A stretch of 64,000 nt of DNA from Mycolicibacterium aurum (GCF_900637195.1 NZ_LR134356.1:5208001-5272000); one strand, 5' to 3'. Counted from the stretch's first letter, positions 17,121-26,709 are shown. Made by a program: numbers and translations. The notes: generated from the sequence alone by a model not told the origin.

Positions 17121-18781
17121 CTGAACAGCGCGCCGACATCGCCACGATGCTGCTCGACCGCCTCGGGGACAGCCACCCCGGCCTGCGCACCCGCGAACGG
17201 GACTGGACCTGGGATGAGGTCGTGCGCGAATCGGCGGCGCGCGCCGCGCTGGCGTCGACGGTGCGCGGCCCTGACGACGGCGCGTGCCACATCGGGATAT
17301 TGCTCGACAACGCGCCCGATTTCGTCTTCTGGCTGGGGGGCGCCGCACTGGCGGGCGCGACCGTCGTCGGCCTGAATCCCACGCGCGGGGCCGCGGACCT
17401 CGCCGCCGACATCCGGCACACCGATTGTCACCTGATCATCACCGACTCCGCGGGCGCGCAGCGGTTGGCCGGCCTCGACCACGGCGTGCCGCCGCGACGC
17501 GTACTCATGGTGGACGACCCGGCGTACCAGCACGCGCTTGACAGGCTGCGCGGCGAGACGCTGAAAGCCCCTGCGTTCGAATCGAACCCGCTGTTCCTTC
17601 TGCTGTTCACCTCCGGCACCACCGGCACATCGAAGGCCGTCAGGTGCAGCCAGGGCCGGCTGGCGCGGATCGCCTACGCGGCCAGTGAGAAGTTCGGTCA
17701 TCATCGCGGCGACGTCGACTACTGCTGCATGCCGCTGTTCCACGGCAACGCGATCATGGCGCTCTGGGCACCCGCTCTGGCCAACGGCGCCACGGTGTGT
17801 CTGACGCCATCGTTCTCCGCCTCCGGGTTCCTGTCCGACGTCCGTTTCTACGGGGCCACGTTCTTCACCTATGTCGGCAAGGCGCTGGCCTACCTGTTGG
17901 CCACCCCCGAGCGTCCCGACGACGCGGACAACACACTCCAACGGGGTTTCGGCACCGAGGCATCGCCGGAGGACCAGAACGAATTCCGACGCCGATTCGC
18001 CGCCGAACTCCACGAGGGGTACGGCTCCAGCGAGGGGGGCGCAGTGGCGACACCCGACCCGGCGGCCCCACCCGGCGCGCTGGGCCGACCGGTCCATTCC
18101 GACGTCGTCGTCGTCGACCCCGAGACTTCGATGCAGTGTCCGGCAGCGGTTCTCGATCCGAACGGCAAAGTGGTGAACCCCGACGACGCCATCGGCGAGA
18201 TCGTCGACCGCCGCGGCGCCCGGGACTTCGAGGGGTACTACCGCAACGACGCGGCCGACGCCGAGCGGGTCCGCAATGGCTGGTACTGGTCAGGCGATCT
18301 GGGCTATGTCGACGATCGCGGCTTCCTGTACTTCGCGGGCCGGCGGGGCGACTGGATCCGCATCGACGGCGAGAACACGTCGGCGCTGACCATCGAACGC
18401 GTGCTACGCCGGCATCCGGATGTCGTTGCCGCAGGCGTGTACGGCGTTCCCGACCCGAGGTCGGGCGATCAGGTGATGGCCGCCATCGAGGTCGCCGATC
18501 CCGCCGCGTTCGACATCGACGCGTTCACGGAGTTCCTCATCGGGCAGGAAGACCTGGGTGCCAAAGGTTTTCCCCGGTTGCTGCGCGTCTCGGCCAACCT
18601 GCCCGCAACCGGGTCCAACAAGGTGCGCAAGAGAGATCTTCAGGCGCAACGCTGGCACACCGACGAGCTGGTACACCGCTGGGTAGGTCGCGGACGGCCT
18701 CGGTACCACCTGATGAGCACCGACGACCGAACCGAATTGGACGCCGAGTTCGCGGCGCACGGAAGGGAACATCTTGTCTGA
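17117..18781 (+). CDS. Second FadD17-like acyl-CoA synthetase
   Basis: This 554-residue ANL ligase has GTG start at 17117, overlapping the first fadD17 stop by 4 nt (GTGA). Motifs are complete: FTSGTTGTSKAV, GYGSSEGGAV, YWSGDLGYVDDRGFLYFAGR and the C-terminal NKVRKRDL with candidate catalytic lysine, so it should be active. It is longer than copy 1, with a C-terminal tail of about 30 residues (WHTDELVHRWVGRGRPRY). An alternative start at 16994 would lie inside copy 1 and is rejected. Substrate is unknown; a steroid or bile-acid-like carboxylate is inferred from the operon. Confidence 0.85.
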   Translation: MTEQRADIATMLLDRLGDSHPGLRTRERDWTWDEVVRESAARAALASTVRGPDDGACHIGILLDNAPDFVFWLGGAALAGATVVGLNPTRGAADLAADIRHTDCHLIITDSAGAQRLAGLDHGVPPRRVLMVDDPAYQHALDRLRGETLKAPAFESNPLFLLLFTSGTTGTSKAVRCSQGRLARIAYAASEKFGHHRGDVDYCCMPLFHGNAIMALWAPALANGATVCLTPSFSASGFLSDVRFYGATFFTYVGKALAYLLATPERPDDADNTLQRGFGTEASPEDQNEFRRRFAAELHEGYGSSEGGAVATPDPAAPPGALGRPVHSDVVVVDPETSMQCPAAVLDPNGKVVNPDDAIGEIVDRRGARDFEGYYRNDAADAERVRNGWYWSGDLGYVDDRGFLYFAGRRGDWIRIDGENTSALTIERVLRRHPDVVAAGVYGVPDPRSGDQVMAAIEVADPAAFDIDAFTEFLIGQEDLGAKGFPRLLRVSANLPATGSNKVRKRDLQAQRWHTDELVHRWVGRGRPRYHLMSTDDRTELDAEFAAHGREHLV

Positions 18782-20330
18782 ACAGGTGTGGGACGAGACC
18801 ACCGACGTCCTCGTCGCCGGGTCCGGCGCGGGTGGTGTCACGGGTGCCTACACCGCGGCACGCGAAGGCCTCGAGGTGATCCTGGTCGAGGCGACCGAGA
18901 AGTTCGGCGGCACCACGGCGTACTCGGGTGGCGGCGGAATGTGGTTCCCGTGCAATCCCGTTCTGATGCGGGCGGGCGCCGACGACACCATCGAGGACGC
19001 ACTCGAGTACTACCACGCGGTGGTGGGCGACCGGACGCCGGCAGAGCTGCAGGAGACCTACGTACGCGGCGGGGCGCCGCTGATCGAATATCTGGAATCC
19101 GATGAGCTGCTGAAGTTCTCGCTGCTGCCGTGGCCGGACTACTTCGGCAAGGCGCCCAAGGCGCGGGCCGACGGCATGCGGCACATCGCCGCGAAGCCGT
19201 TCAAAGTGGCTGCCGCGCCCGAGCTGCGGGAGCTGGTCCGCGGTCCGCTCGACGCCGACCGCCTCGGCCAGCCGCAACCGGACGACTATTTCGTCGGCGG
19301 ACGGGCGCTGATCGCGCGCTTCCTGACCGCCGCCGCGCGCTTCCCGCATTCGGCGACCCAGCTCAACACCACGCTGACCGAGTTGGTGGTCGAGGACGGA
19401 GCCGTCGTCGGGGCGATCGTCGAATCCGAAGGACGGCGCCGCGCGATCCGCGCCAGGCGCGGTGTCCTTCTTGCCGCAGGCGGTTTCGAGCACAACGACG
19501 AGATGCGGGCGCACTTCCACGTGCCCGGCGCTTCCCGAGACACCATGGGGCCCTGGGGAAATCGCGGCCTGGCGCATCTGGCCGGGATCGCCGCCGGCGC
19601 CGACACGGACCTGATGGACCAGGCGTGGTGGTCACCGGGGCTCACACATCCCGACGGTACGTCGGCCTTCGCGCTGTGGTTCACCGGTGGCATCTTCGTC
19701 GACGACCACGGTAAGCGCTTCGTCAACGAGTCTGCGGCGTATGACCGATTGGGGCGCGAGGTATTGGGTGCGATGGCGCGCGGCAACGTCACCCTGCCGT
19801 TCTGGATGGTCTACGACCACACCGACGGAGGTGTGCCGCCGGTCAAGGCCACCAACGTCTCCATGGTCGAGCCCGAGAAGTACGTGGCGGCGGGTCTGTG
19901 GCGCACGGCCGACACCCTCGAGGAGCTCGCCGTCGCGATCGGGGTGCCACCGCGCAATCTCGTCGACACCGTGGCGCGGTTCAACGACTTCGCGCAGCGC
20001 GGCGTCGACGACGACTTCGGCCGCGGCGACGAGCCGTATGACCGGGCGTTCTCCGGCGGTGCGCCGCCGCTGTACCCGATCGAGCGGGGACCGTTTCACG
20101 CGGCCGCGTTCGGCGTCTCCGACCTGGGCACCAAGGGCGGGCTCCGCACCGATTCCGCGGCGCGCGTACTCGATACGGCGGACAATGTGATCCCGGGGCT
20201 GTACGCGGCGGGCAACACGATGGCCGCACCCAGCGGGACCGCCTACCCAGGCGGCGGCAACCCGATCGGCACCAGCATGGTCTTCAGCCACTTGGCCGTG
20301 CTGGACATGGTGAAAGGAACCACCCCATGA
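18774..20330 (+). CDS. KstD-family flavoprotein, second paralogue
   Basis: This 518-residue FAD-dependent dehydrogenase has dinucleotide motif GSGAGG near residue 16 and the C-terminal FAD segment GLYAAGNTMAAPSGTAYPGGGNPIG. The Tyr-x3-Gly pattern (YPGGG) expected for the KstD catalytic Tyr/Gly pair is kept, and GKRFVNESAAY retains another family Tyr. It is therefore probably a 3-ketosteroid delta-1-dehydrogenase or a close relative. Identity to the main kstD at 50386 looks moderate only. TTG start at 18774 overlaps the synthetase stop and has GGAAGGGAA upstream. It is directly coupled to a kshA paralogue, a functional pairing. Confidence 0.82.
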   Translation: MSEQVWDETTDVLVAGSGAGGVTGAYTAAREGLEVILVEATEKFGGTTAYSGGGGMWFPCNPVLMRAGADDTIEDALEYYHAVVGDRTPAELQETYVRGGAPLIEYLESDELLKFSLLPWPDYFGKAPKARADGMRHIAAKPFKVAAAPELRELVRGPLDADRLGQPQPDDYFVGGRALIARFLTAAARFPHSATQLNTTLTELVVEDGAVVGAIVESEGRRRAIRARRGVLLAAGGFEHNDEMRAHFHVPGASRDTMGPWGNRGLAHLAGIAAGADTDLMDQAWWSPGLTHPDGTSAFALWFTGGIFVDDHGKRFVNESAAYDRLGREVLGAMARGNVTLPFWMVYDHTDGGVPPVKATNVSMVEPEKYVAAGLWRTADTLEELAVAIGVPPRNLVDTVARFNDFAQRGVDDDFGRGDEPYDRAFSGGAPPLYPIERGPFHAAAFGVSDLGTKGGLRTDSAARVLDTADNVIPGLYAAGNTMAAPSGTAYPGGGNPIGTSMVFSHLAVLDMVKGTTP

Positions 20331-21472
20331 GCAGCACAGCATCCGAGGCCGTGCGCGAGATCGACACCGGGAAGGCGATGACGCGCTACGCCCGCGGATG
20401 GCACTGCCTCGGGCTGGCGGAGTCCTTCCGCGACGGACAGCCGCACGGCATCAACGCGTTCGGCACCATGCTCGTGGTGTTCGCCGACTCGCACGGGTCG
20501 CTTCATGTGCTCGACGGCTACTGCAGGCACATGGGCGGCAACCTGTCCCAGGGCACCGTCAAGGGCGACGAGGTCGCCTGCCCGTTCCACGACTGGCGCT
20601 GGGGCGGCGACGGCAAGTGCACGCTGGTGCCCTACGCCAAACGCACCCCACGGCTGGCGCGCACCCGAGCGTGGCAGACCACCGAGGTCAACGGACAGCT
20701 GTTGGTCTGGCACGACCCCGAGGGGTCCACCCCGGCGCCCGAGCTGACCCCGCCGACCATCGAGGGATTCGACGAGGGCCGGTGGTCACCGTGGCAGTGG
20801 AGTTCGATCCTGATCGAGGGCGCGCACTGCCGCGAGATCGTCGACAACAACGTCGACATGGCGCACTTCTTCTACATCCACCACGCCTATCCGACCTATT
20901 TCAAGAACGTCATCGAGGGCCACACCGCCAGCCAGTTCATGGAGTCCAAGCCGCGGCCGGACTACATCGCCGACCCCGACAAGCTCTGGGACGGCACACA
21001 CCTGCGTTCGGAGGCCACGTACTTCGGGCCCGCGTACATGATCAACTGGCTGCACAACGACCTCGGCCCCGGCTTCACCGTCGAGGTTGCCCTGATCAAC
21101 TGCCACTACCCGGTCAGCCACAACTCGTTCATGCTGCAGTGGGGCGTCGCGGTGCAGGAGATGCCCGGACTGCCCGCCGACAAGGCCGCCAAGTTGGCGG
21201 GGGCGATGAACAAGAGCTTCGGCGAAGGCTTCCTCGAAGACGTCGAGATCTGGAAGAACAAGTCTCCGATCGACAATCCGCTGCTGACCGAAGAGGACGG
21301 CCCGGTGTATCAGCATCGGCGCTGGTACGAGCAGTTCTATGTCGACGCCGCCGACGTCACCGCCGAGATGACCGACCGCTACGAGCAGGAAGTCGACACC
21401 ACCCACGCGAACGATCTGTGGCACCAGGAGGTCCAGGAGAACCTCGCGGCCCGGAAACTGAGTTCAAAGTGA
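20327..21472 (+). CDS. KshA-like Rieske oxygenase, second paralogue
   Basis: This 381-residue Rieske non-heme iron oxygenase has cluster ligands Cys66/His68 (CRHMGG) and Cys85/His88 (CPFHDW). The mononuclear iron motif is DNNVDMAHFFYIHH. Large stretches match the main KshA at 38111 (for example NINGxxxGTMLVVFAD-like, KGDEVACPFHDWRWGGDGKC), so it is a 3-ketosteroid 9-alpha-hydroxylase oxygenase component. It would need a KshB reductase, not found in this window. ATG overlaps the kstD paralogue stop by 4 nt. KshA paralogues in rhodococci differ in preference for side-chain length; this copy may act on intermediates that still carry a side chain. Confidence 0.88.
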   Translation: MSSTASEAVREIDTGKAMTRYARGWHCLGLAESFRDGQPHGINAFGTMLVVFADSHGSLHVLDGYCRHMGGNLSQGTVKGDEVACPFHDWRWGGDGKCTLVPYAKRTPRLARTRAWQTTEVNGQLLVWHDPEGSTPAPELTPPTIEGFDEGRWSPWQWSSILIEGAHCREIVDNNVDMAHFFYIHHAYPTYFKNVIEGHTASQFMESKPRPDYIADPDKLWDGTHLRSEATYFGPAYMINWLHNDLGPGFTVEVALINCHYPVSHNSFMLQWGVAVQEMPGLPADKAAKLAGAMNKSFGEGFLEDVEIWKNKSPIDNPLLTEEDGPVYQHRRWYEQFYVDAADVTAEMTDRYEQEVDTTHANDLWHQEVQENLAARKLSSK

Positions 21473-21556
21473 GTACTTCTACTCCCTGAGCAAACGCTCG
21501 ATCTTGATTTACGCTTCGCTGGACATGACTAAACGTCATCCGACAGGAGTTCAGCT

Positions 21557-22297
21557 ATGAAGCTCTCGGTTGTTGCCCGCTCTGCTGCCGTCGCGGCCGT
21601 GGTCGCTCTCATCGCGGCGGGGTGTACAGGTTCGACCTCGGGGTCCGGCCAGACCGCCGCGGAGTCCACCAGCGCCACCACGTCGTCCGACGAACCCACC
21701 ACGTCAACCAGCGCCACCTCCGCGCCCGCCACCGGCCGCATCGCTCCGCGTGAGGCAGCCCCGACGGGACCGGCCCCGACCATCGCCGACTACATCGCGG
21801 AGAACGGCATCACCGAGTCACCGGTCAAGCCGGGCGATCCCGGGGCCCCGCTCATCGACCTGCCCGTTCCGGACGGCTGGGAGACCGCCGGCGAGGAGAC
21901 GCCGGACTGGGCGTTCGGCGCCATCATCTATACCGGGCCCGAGGCCGCGGAGTACACGCCGAGCATCGTCGCGCTGGTGTCGAAACTGGTGGGCGATGTC
22001 GACCCGCAGGCCGTGCTGGACGCCGCGGCGGGCGAGGCCACCAACCTGCCCGGCTGGATTCCGATGAGCGACGGCAAGGTCACCACCCTTGGCGAGTTCC
22101 CCGCCTTCCAGCTCGGCGGCACCTGGGTCCAGGACGGCGTCACCAAGATCGCCGCGCAGAAGACGGTGGTGATCCCCGGCAACGACGGGGCGTGGTACGT
22201 GCTGCAACTGAACGCCGACGGTCTGGAGAATCAGATCGACATCCTCGGCCCGGCCACCCTTGCCATCGACGAGGACACCACCATCACCCCGCAGTAG
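21557..22297 (+). CDS. LpqN/LpqT-family lipoprotein
   Basis: This 246-residue lipoprotein has signal peptide MKLSVVARSAAVAAVVALIA and the lipobox AAGC, with the modified Cys at 23. A Ser/Thr-rich linker (about 25-60) precedes a domain with ESPVKPGDPGAPLIDLPVPDGW, typical of mycobacterial LpqN/LpqT proteins. Those proteins sit at the cell surface; some contribute to lipid or mycolate handling. GACAGGAG precedes the ATG. It follows the kshA paralogue by 84 nt on the same strand but has its own leader, and no KstR site is visible there. Its link to sterol use is uncertain. Confidence 0.85.
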   Translation: MKLSVVARSAAVAAVVALIAAGCTGSTSGSGQTAAESTSATTSSDEPTTSTSATSAPATGRIAPREAAPTGPAPTIADYIAENGITESPVKPGDPGAPLIDLPVPDGWETAGEETPDWAFGAIIYTGPEAAEYTPSIVALVSKLVGDVDPQAVLDAAAGEATNLPGWIPMSDGKVTTLGEFPAFQLGGTWVQDGVTKIAAQKTVVIPGNDGAWYVLQLNADGLENQIDILGPATLAIDEDTTITPQ

Positions 22298-22352
22298 TCC
22301 TCTCGATCTGGCCGGTACGGTCGGGGTGGTGAGCTACCGCGAGATGCCCGGT

Positions 22353-23909
22353 TCAGCCGAACAGTGACGGAACCACCGCATCGATGAGATGCGGTCCCGG
22401 CGCCGCGAAGGCGTCGGCCATCGCCCCGGCCAGCTCCTCCGCGGTGGTGACCCGCCGGGCCGGGACGCCCATGCCTTCGGCGATCTTGACGAAATCGATT
22501 GCCGGAGAACCCAGATCGAGCAGTTCCAACGCCCTGGGCCCGGGTGCACCCGCACTCGTCGCCCCAACCCGCGCCAGCTCGATCCGCAGGATGTCGTAGG
22601 TACCGTTGTTGAAGATCACGGTGGTCACGTCGAGATTCTCGCGGGCCTGCGTCCACAGCGCGGACAGGGTGTACATCGCAGACCCGTCGGCCTGCAGGGA
22701 CAGCACCGGACGGTCCGGTGCGGCGATCGCCGCGCCCACCGCCGCCGGGATGCCGTACCCGATGGCTCCGCCGGTGAGCGTCAGTACGTCATGGGCCGGC
22801 GCACCCGCTGTCGCCGCGGCGACTCCCACACCCGCAGTGTTGGATTCGTCGACGATCACCGCGTTCTCGGGCAGCAGGGCGCCGACCACCGCCGCGACCG
22901 AGAATGCGGTGAGGCCTCCGGTCGGCATCTCGGGCCGCGCCGCGGCGGCAACCTCGGCGATGCTGCCCGGAGACAGTTCGTCGGCGAGTTGCTCCAGCGC
23001 AGCAGCGGCACCGGCATGCTCGGCGAGGATGTGCACGTCGCATCCGTCGGGCACGAGGTCACTGGGTTTGCCGGGGTAGGCGAAGAACGACACCGGAGAC
23101 GTTGCCCCGGCGAGGATCAGATGGGCTGCACCGGCGAGCTGCTCCTGCGCGGCTTCGGCGAAGTAGGCCAGCCGTTCGATCGCGGGGATGCCCGCACCGC
23201 GTCGCAGCCGAGCCGGAAAGGTCTCACACAGCACCCGGGCCCCGGAGGCCGCGGCGATGCGGACAGCAGCCGCCAGCCCCGCGGTCCGGGTGGCGTCACC
23301 CCCGATCAGGATGACGGTCGGCGCCCCCGACTGCAGCACATCCACGGCGGACAGGACCGCATCGTCATCGACCGTCGGGTCGGCGGGCGCCGGGATGGCG
23401 GGAGCGGTGCCGCCGCCGTCAGCCCAGGAGACATCGGCGGGCAGGATCAGTGTCGACACCTTGCCCGCCCGACTCGCGGCGACCGCGGCAGCGGCGTCGG
23501 CGGCCACGTCGGCGGTGTCAGCGGTGCGACGCACCCATCCCGAGACCGTCCCCGCTACGGAGTCGATGTCGGATTCCAATGGGGCGTCGTACTTCTTGTG
23601 ATACGTGGCGTGATCGCCGACGACGACGACCATCGGAGTACGCGCCCGGCGGGCGTTGTGCAGGTTGGCCAGTCCGTTGCCGAGACCGGGGCCGAGATGC
23701 AGCAGCACGCCGGCCGGCTTGTCCGCCATCCGTGCGTATCCGTCGGCAGCGCCGGTGGCCACGCCCTCGAACAGCGTCAGGACCCCGCGCATCTGCGGCA
23801 CCGCGTCCAGGGCCGCGACGAAGTGCATCTCCGACGTTCCAGGGTTGGCGAAGCACACGTCGACGCCGTTGCCGACCAGGGTGGTGAGAAGAGACTGTGC
23901 GCCGTTCAC
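22353..23909 (-). CDS. ilvX: IlvX-like thiamine-diphosphate enzyme (Rv3509c-like)
   Basis: This 518-residue acetolactate synthase-family protein has the N-terminal Pyr domain with the TPP-activating glutamate in FEGVATGAADGYARM, a central domain, and a C-terminal PP domain. The metal/TPP motif there reads ADGSAMY...VIFNNGTYD. GTG at 23909 gives VNGAQSLLTTLVGNGVD; the ribosome site is weak and the start may be leaderless or coupled to the upstream gene 20 nt away. True acetolactate synthase is unlikely because of low resemblance to IlvB and the operon context with fadD19. A carboligase or decarboxylase acting on a sterol-derived 2-oxo or acyl compound is possible but unproven. Confidence 0.8.
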   Translation of the reverse strand: MNGAQSLLTTLVGNGVDVCFANPGTSEMHFVAALDAVPQMRGVLTLFEGVATGAADGYARMADKPAGVLLHLGPGLGNGLANLHNARRARTPMVVVVGDHATYHKKYDAPLESDIDSVAGTVSGWVRRTADTADVAADAAAAVAASRAGKVSTLILPADVSWADGGGTAPAIPAPADPTVDDDAVLSAVDVLQSGAPTVILIGGDATRTAGLAAAVRIAAASGARVLCETFPARLRRGAGIPAIERLAYFAEAAQEQLAGAAHLILAGATSPVSFFAYPGKPSDLVPDGCDVHILAEHAGAAAALEQLADELSPGSIAEVAAAARPEMPTGGLTAFSVAAVVGALLPENAVIVDESNTAGVGVAAATAGAPAHDVLTLTGGAIGYGIPAAVGAAIAAPDRPVLSLQADGSAMYTLSALWTQARENLDVTTVIFNNGTYDILRIELARVGATSAGAPGPRALELLDLGSPAIDFVKIAEGMGVPARRVTTAEELAGAMADAFAAPGPHLIDAVVPSLFG

Positions 23910-23929
23910 ACCTGTCGTTATACGCCCCG

Positions 23930-25051
23930 TCAGTTGCCGCGAATACCGTCCAGCCGCTTCGACGCGTCCTCGAATCCGCTGACCAGCTCGGCGATGATGT
24001 CCGCGACGGGCCGGATCTCGTTCATCGTTCCGACGATCTGCCCCACCGGCATCGCGACGGCCGTCGGGTCGGTCGACTCGCTCATCCGCTGATGCGCCTC
24101 GCTGACCAGGATGTTCTGCAACGGCATCGGCAACGGCTCGGGTGCGCCATCGGCGTCCCACGCCTCGGTCCACCGACTCTTGAGCAGCCGGGCGGGCTTA
24201 CCCGTGTAGATCCGCCTGCGGACGGTGTCGGCGGACGTGGCCTTGAGCATGGCTTCCTGGATCACCGATTGGCCGGACTCCAGGCGCACGCCGAGGTCGT
24301 ACTCGGCTGATGTCAGGAATGCCGACCCCATCCAGACACCTTGCGCGCCAAGGGCGAGTGCGGCGGCAACCTGGCGGCCGGTGCCGATGCCGCCGGCGGC
24401 GAGCACCGGAACCTTGCCGTCCAGCGCGTCGACGATCTCGGGCCAGAGCACCATCGAGCCGATCTCACCGGTGTGCCCACCGGCCTCATGGCCCTGCGCG
24501 ACGACGATGTCCACACCGTTCTCTGCGTGGCGCAGAGCGTGTTTGGGTGAGCCGGCCAGCGCTGCCACCGGCACACCGGCCTCGTGCACCTGGTCGATGA
24601 CGTCCTTGGGCGGCGAGCCGAGGGCGTTGGCGATCAGCTTGATCGGATGCTTGAGCGCAACCTCCACGTGGCTGCGAGCGACCGAATGCAGCCATCCCAG
24701 AACACCTTCGGACTTGGCCTCGTCCTCCGGCAGCGGTGGCACACCCAGGTCGGCGAGCGTCTTGGCGACGAAGTCACGGTGGGTCTGCGGTACCAGCTTG
24801 TTGATGTCGACCGACGTGCCCTCGGTCGGGATCTTGGCGGGCATCACGATGTCGACGCCGTACGGCTTGCCGTCGGTGTTGGCGTCCATCCACTGCAGGA
24901 CGTTCTCCAGGTCGTCGGCGTCGTTGAACCGCACGCACCCGAGCACACCCAGGCCGCCGGCCCTGGTGACCGCGGCCGCCACCTTCTCCGACGGGGTGAA
25001 GACGAAGATCGGGTACTCGATGCCGAAGCGATCACACAGTTCAGTTCTCAT
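23930..25051 (-). CDS. Nitronate monooxygenase-like flavoprotein
   Basis: This 373-residue TIM-barrel FMN protein resembles the nitronate monooxygenase/2-nitropropane dioxygenase family. It has an N-terminal FGIEYPIF segment, AGGLGVLG, GHEAGGHTGEIG as phosphate/FMN loop, and VPVLAAGGIGTGRQVAAALALGAQGVWMGSAF. The ATG at 25051 overlaps the fadD19 stop by 4 nt. Family members in steroid clusters reduce or oxidise CoA-bound ring intermediates or remove toxic nitronates, and the actual substrate here is unknown. A longer ORF starting at 25168 is rejected as it runs into fadD19. Confidence 0.8.
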   Translation of the reverse strand: MRTELCDRFGIEYPIFVFTPSEKVAAAVTRAGGLGVLGCVRFNDADDLENVLQWMDANTDGKPYGVDIVMPAKIPTEGTSVDINKLVPQTHRDFVAKTLADLGVPPLPEDEAKSEGVLGWLHSVARSHVEVALKHPIKLIANALGSPPKDVIDQVHEAGVPVAALAGSPKHALRHAENGVDIVVAQGHEAGGHTGEIGSMVLWPEIVDALDGKVPVLAAGGIGTGRQVAAALALGAQGVWMGSAFLTSAEYDLGVRLESGQSVIQEAMLKATSADTVRRRIYTGKPARLLKSRWTEAWDADGAPEPLPMPLQNILVSEAHQRMSESTDPTAVAMPVGQIVGTMNEIRPVADIIAELVSGFEDASKRLDGIRGN

Positions 25052-26697
25052 TTCGCCACCGCATGCTTCTCGTGAACCTCGTCGGCCGGCCGTTCCTCGG
25101 TGGTGTCCTTGGCCCAGCGATAGTCCGGCTTGCCCGCCGGTGAGCGCTTGACCTCGTCGACCAGCCAAAGACTGCGTGGCACTTTGTATCCCGCGATCTC
25201 TTTCCGGACGAACGCGTCGAGATCGGCCAGCGCCGGGCGGCTGCCCTCACGCGGCTGGACCACCGCGGCGACGTGCTGACCGAACCGGGGATCCGGCACA
25301 CCGACCACGAGCGCGTCGAACACGTCCGGATGGCCCTTCAGCGCGGCTTCCACCTCTTCTGGGTAGATCTTCTCGCCGCCACTGTTGATCGACACCGAAC
25401 CGCGGCCCAACATCGTCACACTGCCGTCGGCCTCGACCTCGGCGTAGTCGCCCGGAATCGCGTACCGCACACCGTTGTACGTACGAAAGGTCTCCGCCGT
25501 CTTCTTCTCATCCTTGAAGTACCCGACCGGGATGTGGCCGCACTTGGCGATGATGCCGCGCACGCCCGAACCGGGAACCACCTCGTTGCCGTCCTCGTCG
25601 AGCACCTTGGTGTTCTTGTCGATGGTCACCCGCGGTCCGCCGGTGTGCGACTGGCCCTTGGCCACGATGCTGGTGCCGCCGAAGCCGGTCTCCGAGGAGC
25701 CGATCGAGTCAGTGATGATCCGGTTGGGCAGCAGCTCGAGGAACTTCTCCTTGAGGCTGGTGGAGAACAGCGCCGCGGTGCTGGCGAGCAAGAACAGCGA
25801 GGACAGGTCGTATTCGTTGCCCTTCTCCTGGTGCGCCAGGAGCGCGTCCAGAAGCGGGCGCGCCATCGCATCGCCGGTGAAGAACAGCAGGTTGACCTTG
25901 TGCTCGTGGATCATTCGCCACACCGCGTCGGCGTCGAATTCCGGTGTCAGCACCACGGTGTGGCCGGAGAACAGCGCCATCCAGGTCGCGGACTGCGTGG
26001 CGCCGTGGATCATCGGCGGGATCGGCAGGCGGACCATCGGCGGGTTGGCCGCGGCCTGCTTGGACAGGTCGTACTCGTCGGCGTACGGCTCACCGGTCGC
26101 GAAGTCGGTGCCACCGAAGAGAACCCGGTAGATGTCCTCGTGGCGCCACATGACGCCCTTCGGGAAGCCGGTCGTGCCGCCGGTGTAGAGCAGGTAGATG
26201 TCGTCCTCGCTGCGCGGGCCGAAGTCCCGTTCCGGCGAACCCTGTGCGATCGCGGAGTAGAACTCGACGCCGCCGTAGCGCTCGAAGTCATCATCGCTGC
26301 CGTCCTCGACCACGAGAATGGTCTTCACCTTCGGCACCTCGGGCAGCACGTTGTCGACGCGGTCGGCGTACCGGCGCTCGTGCACCAGGGCGACCATGTC
26401 CGAGTTGTCGAACAGGTACTTGAGCTCACCCTCGACGTAGCGGAAGTTGACGTTCACCAGGATCGCGCCCGCCTTGACGATGCCGAGCATCGCGATGACG
26501 ATCTCGATCCGGTTGCGGCAGTAGAGGCCGACCTTGTCGTCCTTCTTCACGCCCTGGTCGATGAGGTAGTGGGCCAGGCGGTTGGCCTTCTCCTCCAACT
26601 GGGCATAGGTGAGCTGTTCGTCGCCCGAGATGATGGCAACACGGTCAGGCACGGCGTCGATGGCGTGCTCGGCAAGATCGGCGATATTCAGGGCCAC
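25048..26697 (-). CDS. fadD19: FadD19 steroid acyl-CoA synthetase
   Basis: This 549-residue ligase has the ATP motif YLLYTGGTTGFPKGV and a C-terminal region with GGEKIYPEEVEAALKGHP, ending in RSPAGKPDYRWAK, where the catalytic Lys lies. FadD19 makes the CoA ester of the C26/27 sterol carboxylate made by CYP125/CYP142, and in rhodococci it is needed for C24-branched sterols. GTG at 26697 lies 6 nt downstream of TAATTT, so the mRNA is probably leaderless. A KstR operator covers this promoter. The nitronate-monooxygenase-like and ilvX-like genes follow in the same operon. Confidence 0.92.
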   Translation of the reverse strand: MALNIADLAEHAIDAVPDRVAIISGDEQLTYAQLEEKANRLAHYLIDQGVKKDDKVGLYCRNRIEIVIAMLGIVKAGAILVNVNFRYVEGELKYLFDNSDMVALVHERRYADRVDNVLPEVPKVKTILVVEDGSDDDFERYGGVEFYSAIAQGSPERDFGPRSEDDIYLLYTGGTTGFPKGVMWRHEDIYRVLFGGTDFATGEPYADEYDLSKQAAANPPMVRLPIPPMIHGATQSATWMALFSGHTVVLTPEFDADAVWRMIHEHKVNLLFFTGDAMARPLLDALLAHQEKGNEYDLSSLFLLASTAALFSTSLKEKFLELLPNRIITDSIGSSETGFGGTSIVAKGQSHTGGPRVTIDKNTKVLDEDGNEVVPGSGVRGIIAKCGHIPVGYFKDEKKTAETFRTYNGVRYAIPGDYAEVEADGSVTMLGRGSVSINSGGEKIYPEEVEAALKGHPDVFDALVVGVPDPRFGQHVAAVVQPREGSRPALADLDAFVRKEIAGYKVPRSLWLVDEVKRSPAGKPDYRWAKDTTEERPADEVHEKHAVAK

Positions 26698-26703
26698 AGC
26701 TCT

Positions 26704-26709
26704 AAATTA
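26704..26709 (-). promoter_or_regulatory. -10 box of leaderless fadD19 promoter
   Basis: TAATTT on the minus strand is followed by six bases and then the GTG of fadD19. The KstR operator begins inside it at 26708. No ribosome site is present, consistent with leaderless translation, which is common in mycobacteria. Confidence 0.6.
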
